Positions 32,849-42,817 of a DNA stretch of 64,000 nt are shown here, piece after piece. The DNA comes from Rhodoligotrophos defluvii. GTDB lineage: Bacteria; Pseudomonadota; Alphaproteobacteria; Rhizobiales; Im1. Each line of letters opens with the position of its first letter. Position 1 is the stretch's first letter. The stretch spans positions 1,583,455 through 1,647,454 of the forward strand of contig NZ_SZZM01000001.1 of assembly GCF_005281615.1 (NCBI RefSeq), written 5' to 3'. Both the position numbers and the translations under genes were made by a program. Below the pieces are notes generated by a model, which ran no database searches, had not been told where the DNA came from, and saw only the letters and a program-made list of their open reading frames with translations.

Positions 32849-35041
32849 ATGGTTCACCTGCGGCGGGACTGGATGTTGGGGACCCTGGCCAGTTGCCGGT
32901 CCGTCCTTTGGGCACTCGCGCTCCTGTTCTGCGCCGCCCCCGGCTTGGCCCAATCGCCCGAGGCGGTGGACCAGACGCGTCCCGCCGCGGCCGACCAGTT
33001 GCTGAAGCTGCTCGCCGATCCCGCGGTGCAGGCCTGGCTGAAAAACCAAGCAGAGCAGGCTGCCCAGGCCACCCCGCCCCCAGCTGCTCCGGGGGCCGGC
33101 CTTACGGTGGCGGCGCTCGATGCGCATCTTGCGGCCATCCGCGCGCACATCGAGAGGCTCGCGGCGGCTGCGCGCGAACTGCCGCAGGAGTTCGAACGGC
33201 TGGGAGCAGCGGCGGCGCGAGAGCTCGCGGCGGGGTCGCCATTCCGCATGATCCTCGCCGCGATGCTGGCGCTCGCATGGGGCCTCCTGCTGCAATGGCT
33301 GTTCCGGCGCGCCACGGTGGGCCTCGCCGCTTGGCCCGCGACCATGGCGATAAGAGGCCCGCGCGACCGCCTTCTCGGACTTGGCGCCCTGCTGGTGCTC
33401 AAGCTGGGCTCGTGGCTCGCGCTTGCCGCCGGCATCGTCATCGCGTTGATCCCCTTTCACCTGTCGCTGCTCAGCCGCAGGCTGGTGCTGGCCGGCATGG
33501 TCGTCTGGCTTGCCGCGCTCGCCGCCATGCGCATCAGCGATGTTTTCCTCGCGCCGGTGCACGGCGCCGATGATCCGCTCCGGCGCTTCCGGCTGTTGCC
33601 GCTCACCGACACGGCCGCCCGGTTCTGGCGCGAGCGCATCGTGCTCTTCGTCGGCTGGTTCGTGTTCGCCTGGGTCGCCGTTCATCTGGTGGACCTGCTC
33701 GGCGTGTCCGCCGCCGGGCGCGACCTCCTTGCCTATACCCTCGGCCTGGGCCTGCTGGTCATCCTGCTCGAAATGATCTGGGCACGTCCGGCCGCGCAGG
33801 CTCTTCCCGCAGCGGCCGCCGAAGCCGGTCCACGCCGCCGTGGGCAGGCGCTGTGGCGGTGGGTGCTGTCGGTCTGCGCAGGTTTGGCCTGGGTGCTGTG
33901 GGTCGCCGGTGCCATGCGGCTGTTCTGGCTGGTGGTCGTGGCCGCCGCCGTGCCCTTGGCCATCCGCATCACCCGGCACGCCATCCAGCATGTCTCCCGT
34001 CCGGGCGAGATCCAGGAGGCGCCCCCCGCGCCCAGCCTGCTGGCGGCCTCGATTGAGCGTGGCGCGCAGGCCGGTCTCATTCTGCTCGCCATCGCGTTTC
34101 TGGCCTGGGTTTGGAATATCGATCTGATTGGGGCGGCAGCGGACTCGAGCCCGCTGGCCCGGCTCGTTCGCGGGGTGCTGGATGCCCTGATCATCGTGCT
34201 GGCGGCGGACCTATTCTGGCATGTGGCCAAGACGGCAATCGACATGAAGCTGTCGGAGGCGTCAGCGCAGGGCCATAGCGAGGAGGAGGCTGCACGCCGC
34301 GCCCGGCTGCGCACGCTGCTGCCCATCCTGCGCAACGTTCTCCTCGCGGCGCTCATCGTCGTGGCCGGAATGATGGCGCTCGCAGCACTCGGGGTGAATA
34401 TCGGGCCACTGATCGCCGGGGCGGGCGTGATCGGCGTCGCCATCGGCTTCGGCGCCCAAACCCTGGTCAAGGACATCATCTCCGGCATGTTCTATCTGTT
34501 CGACGACGCCTTTCGGGTGGGCGACTACATCCAGAGCGGCTCCCACAAGGGCACGGTGGAGGGCTTCAGCCTCCGTTCGATCCGCCTGCGCCACCAACGT
34601 GGCCCTATCTACACTGTCCCCTTCGGGGAGCTGGGGGCGGTCGAAAATCTCAGCCGCGACTGGGTCATCGACAAGCAGACCATCAATGTGACCTACGACA
34701 CCGATCTCGAGCAGGTCCGCAAGATCATCAAGGATATCGGCCAGAAGCTGAAGGCAGATCCGGAACTCGCGCCGCACATCATCGATACGCTCAAGATGCA
34801 AGGGGTGCAGGAATTCGGCGACTACGCGATCCAGATCCGCATGAAGCTCACCACCAAGCCGGGCGAGCAGTTCGTGATCCGCCGCAAGGCTTTCGCCATG
34901 ATAAAAAAGGCCTTCGAGGAGAAGGGCATCAAGTTCGCGCGGCCCGTGGTGCATGTGGCGGGCGGCAGCGAGGCGGAGGCGGCCGCCGCGCAGCAGGCAC
35001 TTGCCCTGAGACAGGCGGGCGAAGCGGCAGGGCCCGCTTGA
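32849..35041 (+). CDS. Mechanosensitive ion channel family protein (large MscS type)
   Basis: 730 residues. A signal peptide or first hydrophobic segment ends near GLAQSPEA (about 35). An Ala-rich periplasmic helical part (about 40-130) and roughly ten membrane segments follow (130-520). The MscS pore and beta-domain region is at about 505-700: ALGVNIGPLIAGAGVIGVAIGFGAQTLVKDIISG, FYLFDDAFRVGDYI and YTVPFGELGAVENLSRDW. The ending is Ala/Glu-rich. Such channels open under hypo-osmotic membrane tension. The size and extra N-terminal spans resemble YbiO/YnaI-type paralogues more than the short MscS. Confidence 0.92.
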   Translation: MVHLRRDWMLGTLASCRSVLWALALLFCAAPGLAQSPEAVDQTRPAAADQLLKLLADPAVQAWLKNQAEQAAQATPPPAAPGAGLTVAALDAHLAAIRAHIERLAAAARELPQEFERLGAAAARELAAGSPFRMILAAMLALAWGLLLQWLFRRATVGLAAWPATMAIRGPRDRLLGLGALLVLKLGSWLALAAGIVIALIPFHLSLLSRRLVLAGMVVWLAALAAMRISDVFLAPVHGADDPLRRFRLLPLTDTAARFWRERIVLFVGWFVFAWVAVHLVDLLGVSAAGRDLLAYTLGLGLLVILLEMIWARPAAQALPAAAAEAGPRRRGQALWRWVLSVCAGLAWVLWVAGAMRLFWLVVVAAAVPLAIRITRHAIQHVSRPGEIQEAPPAPSLLAASIERGAQAGLILLAIAFLAWVWNIDLIGAAADSSPLARLVRGVLDALIIVLAADLFWHVAKTAIDMKLSEASAQGHSEEEAARRARLRTLLPILRNVLLAALIVVAGMMALAALGVNIGPLIAGAGVIGVAIGFGAQTLVKDIISGMFYLFDDAFRVGDYIQSGSHKGTVEGFSLRSIRLRHQRGPIYTVPFGELGAVENLSRDWVIDKQTINVTYDTDLEQVRKIIKDIGQKLKADPELAPHIIDTLKMQGVQEFGDYAIQIRMKLTTKPGEQFVIRRKAFAMIKKAFEEKGIKFARPVVHVAGGSEAEAAAAQQALALRQAGEAAGPA

Positions 35042-35150
35042 CGCCGCAGCGGAACCCGATTTCATACGGCGGCAGCGGCCTTGACTTCACAATGGCCGAT
35101 CGCCAGTTGCCAGTCACGTCACCGACACACCGACACAAGAGTAATCGAGC

Positions 35151-35765
35151 ATGCCCCCAGCTTCTGTCGAGGCCGCCGCCCAGCAGGCGTCAACCAACGA
35201 TCTCACCGACACGGTCAGCCTGCTTTTGACGCGCCGCTCTCAGGCGATCGCCAATCTCACCGATGCCGGTCCCGACGCGAAGGACCTGCGCATTATCTTG
35301 ACCGCTGCCGCCCGCGTGCCCGATCACGGCAAGCTCGCGCCCTGGCGCTACATCGTCTTCAAAGGCGACAGGCGGGCCGCTTTCGGGGCCTACCTCGAGC
35401 AGCGGCTGCGCGCGAGCCGCCCCGATGCGGGGGAGCTGATGTTCGAGAAGGCCCGCACCACCTTCACCGAAGCGCCGGTGGTGATCGGGGTCGTGTCGCG
35501 CGCCGCGCCCCATGTGAAGATCCCGGAATGGGAGCAGTATCTCTCCGCCGGCGCGTCCTGCATGAATATCGTGATCGCGGCGACCGCCCTCGGCTACGGT
35601 GTCCAGTGGGTGACGGGCTGGTATGCCTATGATCGGGAGGTTGCATCCCATCTCGGCCTAGCCGATCATGAGCGGATGGCGGGCTTCATCTTCATCGGCG
35701 GCATGGGGGAACGGCCGACGGACCGGGCGCGGCCGGACCTCGCAGCCTTGGTCAGTGAGTATTAG
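35151..35765 (+). CDS. Nitroreductase family protein (YdjA-like)
   Basis: 204 residues of the FMN-dependent nitroreductase fold. RRSQAIANL near residues 28-36 and PDHGKLAPWRYIVFKG bind FMN; AGASCMNIVIAATALGYGVQWVTGWYAYD is the conserved middle helix region and IFIGGMGERPTDRARPDL the C-terminal phosphate-binding part. The enzyme likely reduces nitro compounds or quinones with NAD(P)H; the physiological substrate is unknown. The HAD gene follows eight bases after its stop. Confidence 0.9.
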   Translation: MPPASVEAAAQQASTNDLTDTVSLLLTRRSQAIANLTDAGPDAKDLRIILTAAARVPDHGKLAPWRYIVFKGDRRAAFGAYLEQRLRASRPDAGELMFEKARTTFTEAPVVIGVVSRAAPHVKIPEWEQYLSAGASCMNIVIAATALGYGVQWVTGWYAYDREVASHLGLADHERMAGFIFIGGMGERPTDRARPDLAALVSEY

Positions 35766-35773
35766 GAGCATAG

Positions 35774-36532
35774 GTGGGAACAGGGCAGGGCACGGCTCTC
35801 ACAGCCATGCAGATCCCGATCAGGGGCGTCCTCTTCGATAAGGACGGCACGCTGATCGATTTCCAGAAAAGCTGGGGCCCGGTGATGCGCAGCCTGGCCC
35901 TGCGCTTTGCCGATGGCGAGGAGGCCGAGGCGCTGCGGCTGATGATCGCCGCCGGATATGACCCTGCCACGGACACCTATCGATCCGGCTCCGTGGCGGC
36001 CGCCGGCACCTCCGTTGATCTTTGTGATCTATGGCGACCGGGGCTTGCACCCGACAGGCGCGCCGCCACCATTGCCGAGATCGATGCCCATTTCGCCCGA
36101 GGCGCGATTGATCACGCCGCGCCGGTCTGTCCGCTCGATGCGGTGTTCTCGGTCCTTGAGGCGGAAGGCCTGGTGCTGGGCGTTGCCACCAACGATGCCA
36201 CGCTCTCGGCGGAGCTCTGCCTCGAGGCGCTGGGTGTACGGCATCGGCTGTTCTCGGTGCACGGCTGGGACAGCGTTGCGAGCGCCAAGCCCGCGCCGGA
36301 CATGGTCCATGCCTTTTGCGCCGCGGCCGATCTGTTGCCGGCCGAGGTGGCGGTGGTCGGCGACAACCTGCATGACCTCCACATGGCCGCCGCCGCGGGA
36401 GCAGGTCTCAAGATCGGCGTGCTGTCCGGCAATTCGCGGCGGGAACACCTGGAGCGTCACGCCGATATTGTGATTGAGGACATCTCCTGCTTGCCGGCGG
36501 TTCTCAGCGACCGCCGACGGCTTGCCGGTTGA
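35774..36532 (+). CDS. HAD-superfamily phosphatase (phosphoglycolate phosphatase-like)
   Basis: 252 residues. Motif I FDKDGTLIDF contains the Asp nucleophile and general acid, motif II is in VATNDAT, and motifs III/IV are in SAKPAPDM and VVGDNLHDLHMA. An alpha-helical cap lies between motifs I and II. The GTG at 35774 is favoured over the ATG at 35807 because AGGAG stands five bases before it. It hydrolyses a small phosphate ester such as phosphoglycolate. The flavin reductase gene follows at 12 bp, so nitroreductase-HAD-flavin reductase form one unit. Confidence 0.88.
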   Translation: MGTGQGTALTAMQIPIRGVLFDKDGTLIDFQKSWGPVMRSLALRFADGEEAEALRLMIAAGYDPATDTYRSGSVAAAGTSVDLCDLWRPGLAPDRRAATIAEIDAHFARGAIDHAAPVCPLDAVFSVLEAEGLVLGVATNDATLSAELCLEALGVRHRLFSVHGWDSVASAKPAPDMVHAFCAAADLLPAEVAVVGDNLHDLHMAAAAGAGLKIGVLSGNSRREHLERHADIVIEDISCLPAVLSDRRRLAG

Positions 36533-36544
36533 GGAGACATTGCC

Positions 36545-37192
36545 GTGTTCTATGACGCGATTGCCAATGACCACGGGCTTCGGCACGACCCGTTCAAGGC
36601 GCTGGTGGTGCCGCGCCCCATCGGCTGGATCTCCAGCCTCGCTCGCGATGGAACCGTAAATCTGGCGCCCTACAGCTATTTCAATGCGGTGGGCAGCAAC
36701 CCGCATTACGTCCTGTTCTCGTCCGGCGGCTATAAGCACTCGGCCGCCAATATCGCCGCGACCAAGGAATTCGTGTGCAATCTCGCCACCTGGGACCTGC
36801 GCGAGCAGATGAACCTGACCTCGGCGCCGCTGCCGGCCGGGGTGGACGAGATGCGCATCGCCGGTCTCACCCCGGCGCCCTGCCGCCTGGTGCGCCCGCC
36901 ACGGGTGGCGGAATCGCCGGTGGCGCTGGAATGCGTCTATACCCAGACACTCGAGCTGCCCGCCGACGACCCGGACGAGCCGAATGTGATCATCATCGGC
37001 AAGGTGGTCGGTATCCACATCGAGGACGCGTTCATTCGCGATGGCTTGGTGGATGCGGCCGCCATGAAGCCCATCGCTCGCTGTGGCTATATGGACTACG
37101 CCGTGGTGACCGAGATGTTCTCCATGCGCCGGCCCAGCGCGGCCGAGGCACAAGCTCTGCTCGCGCGCCAAACTAAGCCGGCTGCTGAGTAG
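36545..37192 (+). CDS. Flavin reductase-like FMN-binding protein
   Basis: 215 residues with the split-barrel flavin reductase domain. PRPIGWISSLARDGTVNLAPYSYFNAVGSNPHYVLFSS is the FMN-binding region, and the C-terminal MDYAVVTEMFSM is typical of this subgroup. The start is GTG at 36545, preceded by GAGGAGAC. It may supply reduced flavin to an oxygenase or act as an FMN reductase in its own right. It is last of a three-gene unit. Confidence 0.88.
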   Translation: MFYDAIANDHGLRHDPFKALVVPRPIGWISSLARDGTVNLAPYSYFNAVGSNPHYVLFSSGGYKHSAANIAATKEFVCNLATWDLREQMNLTSAPLPAGVDEMRIAGLTPAPCRLVRPPRVAESPVALECVYTQTLELPADDPDEPNVIIIGKVVGIHIEDAFIRDGLVDAAAMKPIARCGYMDYAVVTEMFSMRRPSAAEAQALLARQTKPAAE

Positions 37193-37259
37193 AGCTGGCG
37201 GCTGTAGAGAGTCATGCAATGACCATAGGAGATCAGGGGTGCGTATTAAGCGCATCGTC

Positions 37260-37282
37260 ATGCCCCGGCTCGACCGGGGCAT
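37260..37282. terminator. Hairpin between flavin reductase and panC
   Basis: ATGCCCCGG-CTCGA-CCGGGGCAT, a perfect 9-bp stem, lies between the two convergent genes. There is no U-tract. Short ATGCCCCGG palindromes are frequent between genes in alphaproteobacteria and may act as bidirectional stops or as REP-like repeats. Confidence 0.5.
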
Positions 37283-37312
37283 CCAGGGCAGCGCGGTCCG
37301 CCGGGCCGCTGG

Positions 37313-38161
37313 CTAGTAGACCGCGATGTTGTCGATGAGGCGGGTCTTGCCGAGGCGGGCCGCCACCAGCAGGCGGCTGCCACGACCCGGGTCGGGCTCG
37401 GGCGCCAGGGTCTCCGCGTCGCGCAATTCCAGGTAATCCACGGAAAACCCGGCGGTGATGAGCACCGATATGGCCGCCTCGATTGCCTCGCCTGGCGCCT
37501 TCCCCGCGCGCAAAGCCCCTGCCACCGCCTGCAGCTGCTGGTGAAGCATCGGTGCGATCCGCCGCTCCTCGGCGGTGAGATAGGCGTTGCGCGACGACAG
37601 GGCGAGACCGTCCGCCTCGCGCACCGTGGGGCAGCCGATGATGCGGCAGGGAAGGTCGAGGTCGCGCACCATCTGCTTCACCACGAGAAGCTGCTGGTAG
37701 TCCTTCTCGCCGAAAAGGGCGATGTCGCATTGCGACTGGATCAGCAGCTTGGCCACCACCGTGGCCACGCCGCCGAAGAAATGCGGCCGGAAACGGTCTT
37801 CCAGGCCCTGCGTCGCTGGGCCGCCCACGGCGATGGCCGTGGCAAAGCCCGCCGCGTACATCTCCCCGCCGCCCGGAACGAAGGCGAGCGCGGCGCCCGC
37901 GCTCTTCAGCTTTGCCAGATCGTCCGCTTCCCGGCGGGGATAGGCGTCGAAATCCTCGGTGGGAGCGAACTGCTTCGGGTTGACGAAGATCGAGGCTGCC
38001 ACCTGGTCCGCCCGTCGCAGCCCCTCTTCGACCAGCGCCAAATGCCCGCGGTGAAGGGCGCCCATCGTCGGCACCAGGGCGACGGTCTGCCCGGCCTGGT
38101 GCCAGGCGCGGACATGCGCACGCAGTTCGGCAATGGTGCGGGCAACGGGAATTTCACTCAT
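37313..38161 (-). CDS. panC: Pantothenate synthetase
   Basis: 282 residues. It ligates pantoate and beta-alanine with ATP. VPTMGALHRGHLALV (about residues 27-41) is the HIGH-type nucleotide motif; FVNPKQFAPTEDFDAYPR, FGEKDYQQLLV and LALSSRNAYLT are further signatures. ATG 38161 matches family length. It is divergent from putA. panB is not in the window. Confidence 0.96.
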   Translation of the reverse strand: MSEIPVARTIAELRAHVRAWHQAGQTVALVPTMGALHRGHLALVEEGLRRADQVAASIFVNPKQFAPTEDFDAYPRREADDLAKLKSAGAALAFVPGGGEMYAAGFATAIAVGGPATQGLEDRFRPHFFGGVATVVAKLLIQSQCDIALFGEKDYQQLLVVKQMVRDLDLPCRIIGCPTVREADGLALSSRNAYLTAEERRIAPMLHQQLQAVAGALRAGKAPGEAIEAAISVLITAGFSVDYLELRDAETLAPEPDPGRGSRLLVAARLGKTRLIDNIAVY

Positions 38162-38304
38162 GACTCTTCCACGGGTTTCTGGTTGTGTCTTGGCGGGATG
38201 GCAGGACTTTGTCGACGGCGCATGTGGCATGATGTTACCGGCAACATGGCAGCATGGCTGTTACCACGTCCTGCGTATAGGCGTGAGGCGGACGGGACAG
38301 CAAT

Positions 38305-41300
38305 ATGAATATGGGTTTTTCAATGGCGGGCTTGGATGAGACGACGGCGTCGGCGGTGGCCCTGCGCAAGGCGATTTCCGAGCGGCTGCTCGGAGACGAG
38401 ACACAGATCGTGCGCAGCCTCATGGAAATTGCAGAGCTCGATGAGGCCCAGCGGCGCGAGGTCGAAACCCTGGCGCGCCAGCTGGTGCACGCGGTGCGCG
38501 CCGGCCGGCGTCAGGGCGGCGGGGTCGACGCCTTCATGCAGGAATACTCGCTCTCCAGCGAAGAGGGCGTGGTGCTCATGTGTCTCGCCGAAGCCCTGCT
38601 GCGCATTCCGGATGCCGCCACCCAGGACAAGCTCATCGCCGACAAGGTCGGCGGCCGCCAGTGGCGCGAGCATCTCGGCCATTCCGACAGCCTCTTCGTC
38701 AATGCCTCGACCTGGGGGTTGATGCTCACCGGTCGGGTGCTCGACATGCGCGGCACCAACGATAATGCTCTGATGGGCGTGGCAAAGCGCCTGGTGGCGC
38801 GCTCCGGCGAGCCGGTGATTCGCCAGGCGCTGCGCCAGGCGATGCGCATCATGGGCAAGCAGTTCGTGCTGGGCCGCACCATCGGCGAGGCGCTGGAGCT
38901 TTCCGAGCCTCAGGAGAAGATCGGCTACCGCTTCTCTTACGACATGTTGGGCGAGGCGGCCATGACCGCCAAGGATGCCCAGCGCTATTTCAAGGCCTAT
39001 ATGGATGCGCTCGATGCGGTGGCCAAGCACGCCGGGCCCCTCAAGCCCGATCAGCGGGTCTATGAGCGACCGTCTCTCTCGGTGAAGCTCTCGGCCCTTC
39101 ACCCGCGCTATGAGCCGAAGCAGGAAGCCCGGGTGATGGACGAGCTGCTGCCGCGCGTGCTGGAGTTGTGCAAGCGGGCCCGCGATACGGAAATCGGCAT
39201 CACCATCGATGCGGAAGAGGCTTTCCGGCTCGATCTTTCCCTCCGCCTCTTCGAGCAGCTGGCCGCCTCGCAAGCCCTTGCCCGCTGGGACGGGCTCGGC
39301 CTTGCCGTGCAGGCCTATGGCAAGCGCGCTTACCCCGTGCTGCAATGGCTCAACGTCCTGGCCAAGCGCACCGGCCGCCGTATCCCGATCCGGCTGGTCA
39401 AAGGCGCCTATTGGGATACGGAGATCAAGCGGGCCCAGGAAGCCGGGCTCGACGGCTATCCCGTGTTCACCCGCAAGCCCAACACCGACGTCTCCTATCT
39501 CGCCTGCGCCCGCTACATGCTCGCGCAAGGCCCGACCATCTACCCGCAATTCGCCACCCATAACGCCCATACCGTCGCTGCGATCACGGTCATGGCTAGG
39601 CCCGATCAGGATTTCGAGTTCCAGCGCCTGCACGGCATGGGCCAAGCGCTCTATGACGAGGTGGTCGGTGGCAACAAGCTCAACCGGCCGTGCCGCATCT
39701 ATGCGCCCGTGGGCACTCACGAGGATCTGCTGGCCTATCTGGTGCGCCGTCTCTTGGAAAACGGCGCCAACACCTCCTTCGTCCACCGCCTGGCCAATGA
39801 TGAAGCGCCGATCCGCGACATCATCGCCGATCCGGTGGAGGAGGTGGCGAGCCTCTCCTCGATTTCCCACCCGCAGATCCCGCTGCCGCGCGACATCTTC
39901 AAGCCGCGGCTGAATGCCAGGGGCTACCCGCTGTGGGATGACGACACCCGCGCCACCTTCCTGGAGAAGATGACCGCCGCGACCCAGCGCTCCATCGCTG
40001 CCACGCCGCTCATCGGCGGCGCGCCCCGCCAGGGCAAGGCCCGCAACGTCACCTCGCCCCAGGATCGGCGCGTCGTGGTGGGCACCGTGGCCGATGCGGA
40101 TGCGGCTGCGGTTGACGCAGCGCTCGCCGCTGCCAGCAAGGCGGCATCCGGTTGGGATTCCCGCGGCGGGGCCGAGCGTGCCGCCATCCTGGAGCGGGCG
40201 GCCAATCTATATGAAGACAACGTGCATCTGCTGGTCGGCCTCATGGTGAAGGAGGCGGGCAAGACGCTCGAGAACGCGCTTGCGGATCACCGCGAGGCGG
40301 TCGATTTCCTCCGCTTTTACGCGAGCGAGGCGCGCGCCAAGTTCTCAGGCGGCACGCTGCTGCCGGGGCCGACCGGCGAGCGCAACGAGCTTTGGCTGCA
40401 TGGCCGCGGGGTGTTCGCCTGCATCAGCCCGTGGAACTTCCCCCTCGCCATTTTCACCGGCCAGGTCACGGCGGCGCTGGCGGCGGGCAACGCGGTCATT
40501 GCCAAGCCGGCCGAGCAGACCCCGCTTGTGGCCTATGAGGCGGTGAAGCTGCTGCATCGGGCCGGCGTACCCGGCGACGTCCTGCATTTCCTGCCCGGCG
40601 GCGGGGCCGAGGTGGGCGGCCTGCTCACCGCGGACGAGCGGGTGAACGGCATCGCCTTCACTGGCTCCAACGAGACGGCGGCGATCATCAACCGCGCGCT
40701 CGCCGCCCGCAAGGGACCGATCGTGCCTCTCATCGCCGAGACCGGCGGGCTCAACGCCATGATCGTCGACTCGACCGCCCTGCCCGAGCAGGCGGTGCGC
40801 GATGCGGTGATGTCCGCCTTCGACAGTGCCGGCCAGCGCTGCTCGGCGGCTCGCCTTCTGCTCGTGCAGCGGGATATTGCCGGCAAGCTCCTGCCCATGC
40901 TGAAGGGGGCTGTCGAGGAGCTGTCGGTTGGTGATCCCGCGAACTATTCGACCGATGTCGGCCCGGTCATCGACGAGGACGCGGCCCGCGTCCTTAGTGC
41001 CCACAAGCAGCGCATGGGCCGCGAGGCCAAGACTCTGGTGGACCTGCCCCTGCCGGCCGAGGCGAAGCACGGCACGTTCATCGCGCCGGCGGTCTACGAG
41101 ATCGAGGACATGTCGGTGCTTGACCGGGAGGTGTTCGGGCCGATCCTCCATGTGGTGCAGTTCGACGGCGACAAGCTCGATGCGCTGTGTGACGCCATCA
41201 ACCGTTCCGGCTATGGCCTGACGCTGGGCCTGCATACCCGCATCGAGACAACCGCCGAGGAGGTGAGCCGGCGGGTGAAGGTGGGCAATGTCTATGTGAA

Positions 41301-41487
41301 CCGCAACCAGATTGGCGCGGTGGTCGGCGCCCAACCCTTCGGCGGCGAGGGCCTGTCCGGCACCGGGCCCAAGGCGGGAGGCCCGCACTATCTCTACCGC
41401 TTCGCCACCGAGCGGGTGATCTCCACCGACACCACTGCTTCGGGTGGCAATGCCAGCCTGTTCTCCATGGTGGGCGACGAGGAATAG
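38305..41487 (+). CDS. putA: Bifunctional proline dehydrogenase / delta-1-pyrroline-5-carboxylate dehydrogenase
   Basis: 1060 residues converting proline to glutamate. The FAD-dependent PRODH barrel covers about residues 150-470 (SVKLSALHPRYEP, LVKGAYWDTEIKRAQEAGLDGYPVFTRK, YPQFATHNAHT, RLHGMGQALYDEV). The NAD-dependent aldehyde dehydrogenase covers about 520-1010 (ISPWNFPLAIFTGQV, ETGGLNAMIVDSTALPEQ with the Glu, and SAGQRCSAARLL with the catalytic Cys). There is no N-terminal ribbon-helix-helix DNA-binding domain, so this form is not a self-repressor. A small inverted repeat ATGTT-N6-AACAT lies upstream at 38232-38247. Confidence 0.97.
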   Translation: MNMGFSMAGLDETTASAVALRKAISERLLGDETQIVRSLMEIAELDEAQRREVETLARQLVHAVRAGRRQGGGVDAFMQEYSLSSEEGVVLMCLAEALLRIPDAATQDKLIADKVGGRQWREHLGHSDSLFVNASTWGLMLTGRVLDMRGTNDNALMGVAKRLVARSGEPVIRQALRQAMRIMGKQFVLGRTIGEALELSEPQEKIGYRFSYDMLGEAAMTAKDAQRYFKAYMDALDAVAKHAGPLKPDQRVYERPSLSVKLSALHPRYEPKQEARVMDELLPRVLELCKRARDTEIGITIDAEEAFRLDLSLRLFEQLAASQALARWDGLGLAVQAYGKRAYPVLQWLNVLAKRTGRRIPIRLVKGAYWDTEIKRAQEAGLDGYPVFTRKPNTDVSYLACARYMLAQGPTIYPQFATHNAHTVAAITVMARPDQDFEFQRLHGMGQALYDEVVGGNKLNRPCRIYAPVGTHEDLLAYLVRRLLENGANTSFVHRLANDEAPIRDIIADPVEEVASLSSISHPQIPLPRDIFKPRLNARGYPLWDDDTRATFLEKMTAATQRSIAATPLIGGAPRQGKARNVTSPQDRRVVVGTVADADAAAVDAALAAASKAASGWDSRGGAERAAILERAANLYEDNVHLLVGLMVKEAGKTLENALADHREAVDFLRFYASEARAKFSGGTLLPGPTGERNELWLHGRGVFACISPWNFPLAIFTGQVTAALAAGNAVIAKPAEQTPLVAYEAVKLLHRAGVPGDVLHFLPGGGAEVGGLLTADERVNGIAFTGSNETAAIINRALAARKGPIVPLIAETGGLNAMIVDSTALPEQAVRDAVMSAFDSAGQRCSAARLLLVQRDIAGKLLPMLKGAVEELSVGDPANYSTDVGPVIDEDAARVLSAHKQRMGREAKTLVDLPLPAEAKHGTFIAPAVYEIEDMSVLDREVFGPILHVVQFDGDKLDALCDAINRSGYGLTLGLHTRIETTAEEVSRRVKVGNVYVNRNQIGAVVGAQPFGGEGLSGTGPKAGGPHYLYRFATERVISTDTTASGGNASLFSMVGDEE

Positions 41488-41514
41488 AAGAAAGACGAGT
41501 CGGGGAGCGAAACA

Positions 41515-42720
41515 ATGTTTGCGGAGATCTCGGGGAGAGCGGCCGATCTGAAGGCCAGGCTGGAAGCCTTCATGGATGAGCACGTCTATCCCAATGAACG
41601 CGAGCTTCTGGCGGAGCGCCGCGAGAGCGCCGGCCGGTGGTCGACCCATCCGCTCATGGAGGAGCTCAAAGGAAAGGCGCGGGCCCAGGGACTGTGGAAC
41701 CTGTTCTACACCCACGGGCCCGAAGGCCAGGGCCTCACCAACTACGAATACACCCATCTGTGCGAGATCCTGGGGCGCTCGCTCGCGGCACCCGAGGTCT
41801 TCAACTGCAATGCGCCCGACGTGGGCAACATGGAGATCCTCTCCCTCTATGGCACGCCCCAGCAGAAGGACCGCTGGCTGAAGCCGCTGCTCGACGGAGA
41901 AATCCGCTCCTGCTTTGCCATGACCGAGCCGCAGGTCGCCTCGTCGGATGCCACCAATATCGAGACCGCGATCCGCCGCGACGGCGACCATTACGTGGTG
42001 AGCGGCCGCAAGTGGTGGATCACCGGCGCCATGTCCACCCGCTGCAAGCTGGCGATCGTCATGGGCAAGAGCGACTCATCGGCGCCGAAGCACAAGCAGC
42101 AGTCTGTAATCCTTGTGCCCATGGACGCATCGGGGCTGAAGGTCGAGCGGCCCCTGTCCGTCTATGGCTATGAGCACCCGCCGCTGGGGCATGCGGAACT
42201 CGTATTCGACAATGTGCGCGTTCCTGCCGAGAACATGCTGCTGGGCGAGGGGCGCGGCTTCGAGGTTGCGCAAGGACGGTTGGGGCCTGGCCGCATCCAT
42301 CACTGCATGCGCTTCATCGGCCTGGGCGAGCGTGCCATCGAGCTCATGTGTAGGCGCGCCCTGTCGCGCCATGCCTTCGGCACCACCCTTGCCGAGATGG
42401 GGGGCGTGCGCCAGGCCATCGGCCAGTCCCGTTGCGAGCTGGAACAGGCGCGGCTGGTAACCCTCAAGGCCGCCTGGAAAATGGACAGGCAAGGCAGTAA
42501 GGCGGCGCGCCACGAGATCGCCATCGCCAAGGTCGTGGTGCCGAGCGCGGTGAGCCAGATCATCGACCGCGCCATCCAGGTGCACGGGGCCGGCGGCTTG
42601 AGCGGCGACTTCTTCCTCGCCGAAGCCTTTGCCGAGACCCGGTTCTTGCGCATCGGCGATGGCCCGGATGAAGTGCACCGCGAGGCATTGGCGCGCGCGG
42701 AGCTGTCACGCTTTTCCTAG
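41515..42720 (+). CDS. Acyl-CoA dehydrogenase family protein
   Basis: 401 residues with the three-domain acyl-CoA dehydrogenase fold. [19 protein letters not shown] and [12 protein letters not shown] form the FAD/substrate loop, [19 protein letters not shown] and [18 protein letters not shown] belong to the C-terminal helical domain. Sequence style resembles the ACAD10/ACAD11-like branch acting on longer or modified acyl-CoAs. It starts 28 bp after putA and may be co-transcribed. Its stop codon TAG shares its G with the first base of a REP-like element, so the repeat abuts and caps the gene. Confidence 0.92.
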   Translation: MFAEISGRAADLKARLEAFMDEHVYPNERELLAERRESAGRWSTHPLMEELKGKARAQGLWNLFYTHGPEGQGLTNYEYTHLCEILGRSLAAPEVFNCNAPDVGNMEILSLYGTPQQKDRWLKPLLDGEIRSCFAMTEPQVASSDATNIETAIRRDGDHYVVSGRKWWITGAMSTRCKLAIVMGKSDSSAPKHKQQSVILVPMDASGLKVERPLSVYGYEHPPLGHAELVFDNVRVPAENMLLGEGRGFEVAQGRLGPGRIHHCMRFIGLGERAIELMCRRALSRHAFGTTLAEMGGVRQAIGQSRCELEQARLVTLKAAWKMDRQGSKAARHEIAIAKVVVPSAVSQIIDRAIQVHGAGGLSGDFFLAEAFAETRFLRIGDGPDEVHREALARAELSRFS

Positions 42721-42769
42721 AGCATTTTCGAGCGAAGTGGATACCGGTTCGCGTGAAGAAAATGCGACC
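42720..42769. repeat. REP-like palindromic element, intact first module
   Basis: GAGCATTTTCGAGCGAAGTG followed by a GGATACCGGTTCGCGTGAAG block and AAAATGCGACC. The ends GCATTTTC and GAAAATGC pair, and CGAA pairs with TTCG inside, so the element folds as a long hairpin. The second module seen at 61519-61555 is decayed here. Confidence 0.8.
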
Positions 42770-42817
42770 GACAGGACCTTAGAACGGCCTGGAGCATCTT
42801 TGAATCGTCATCCCGCT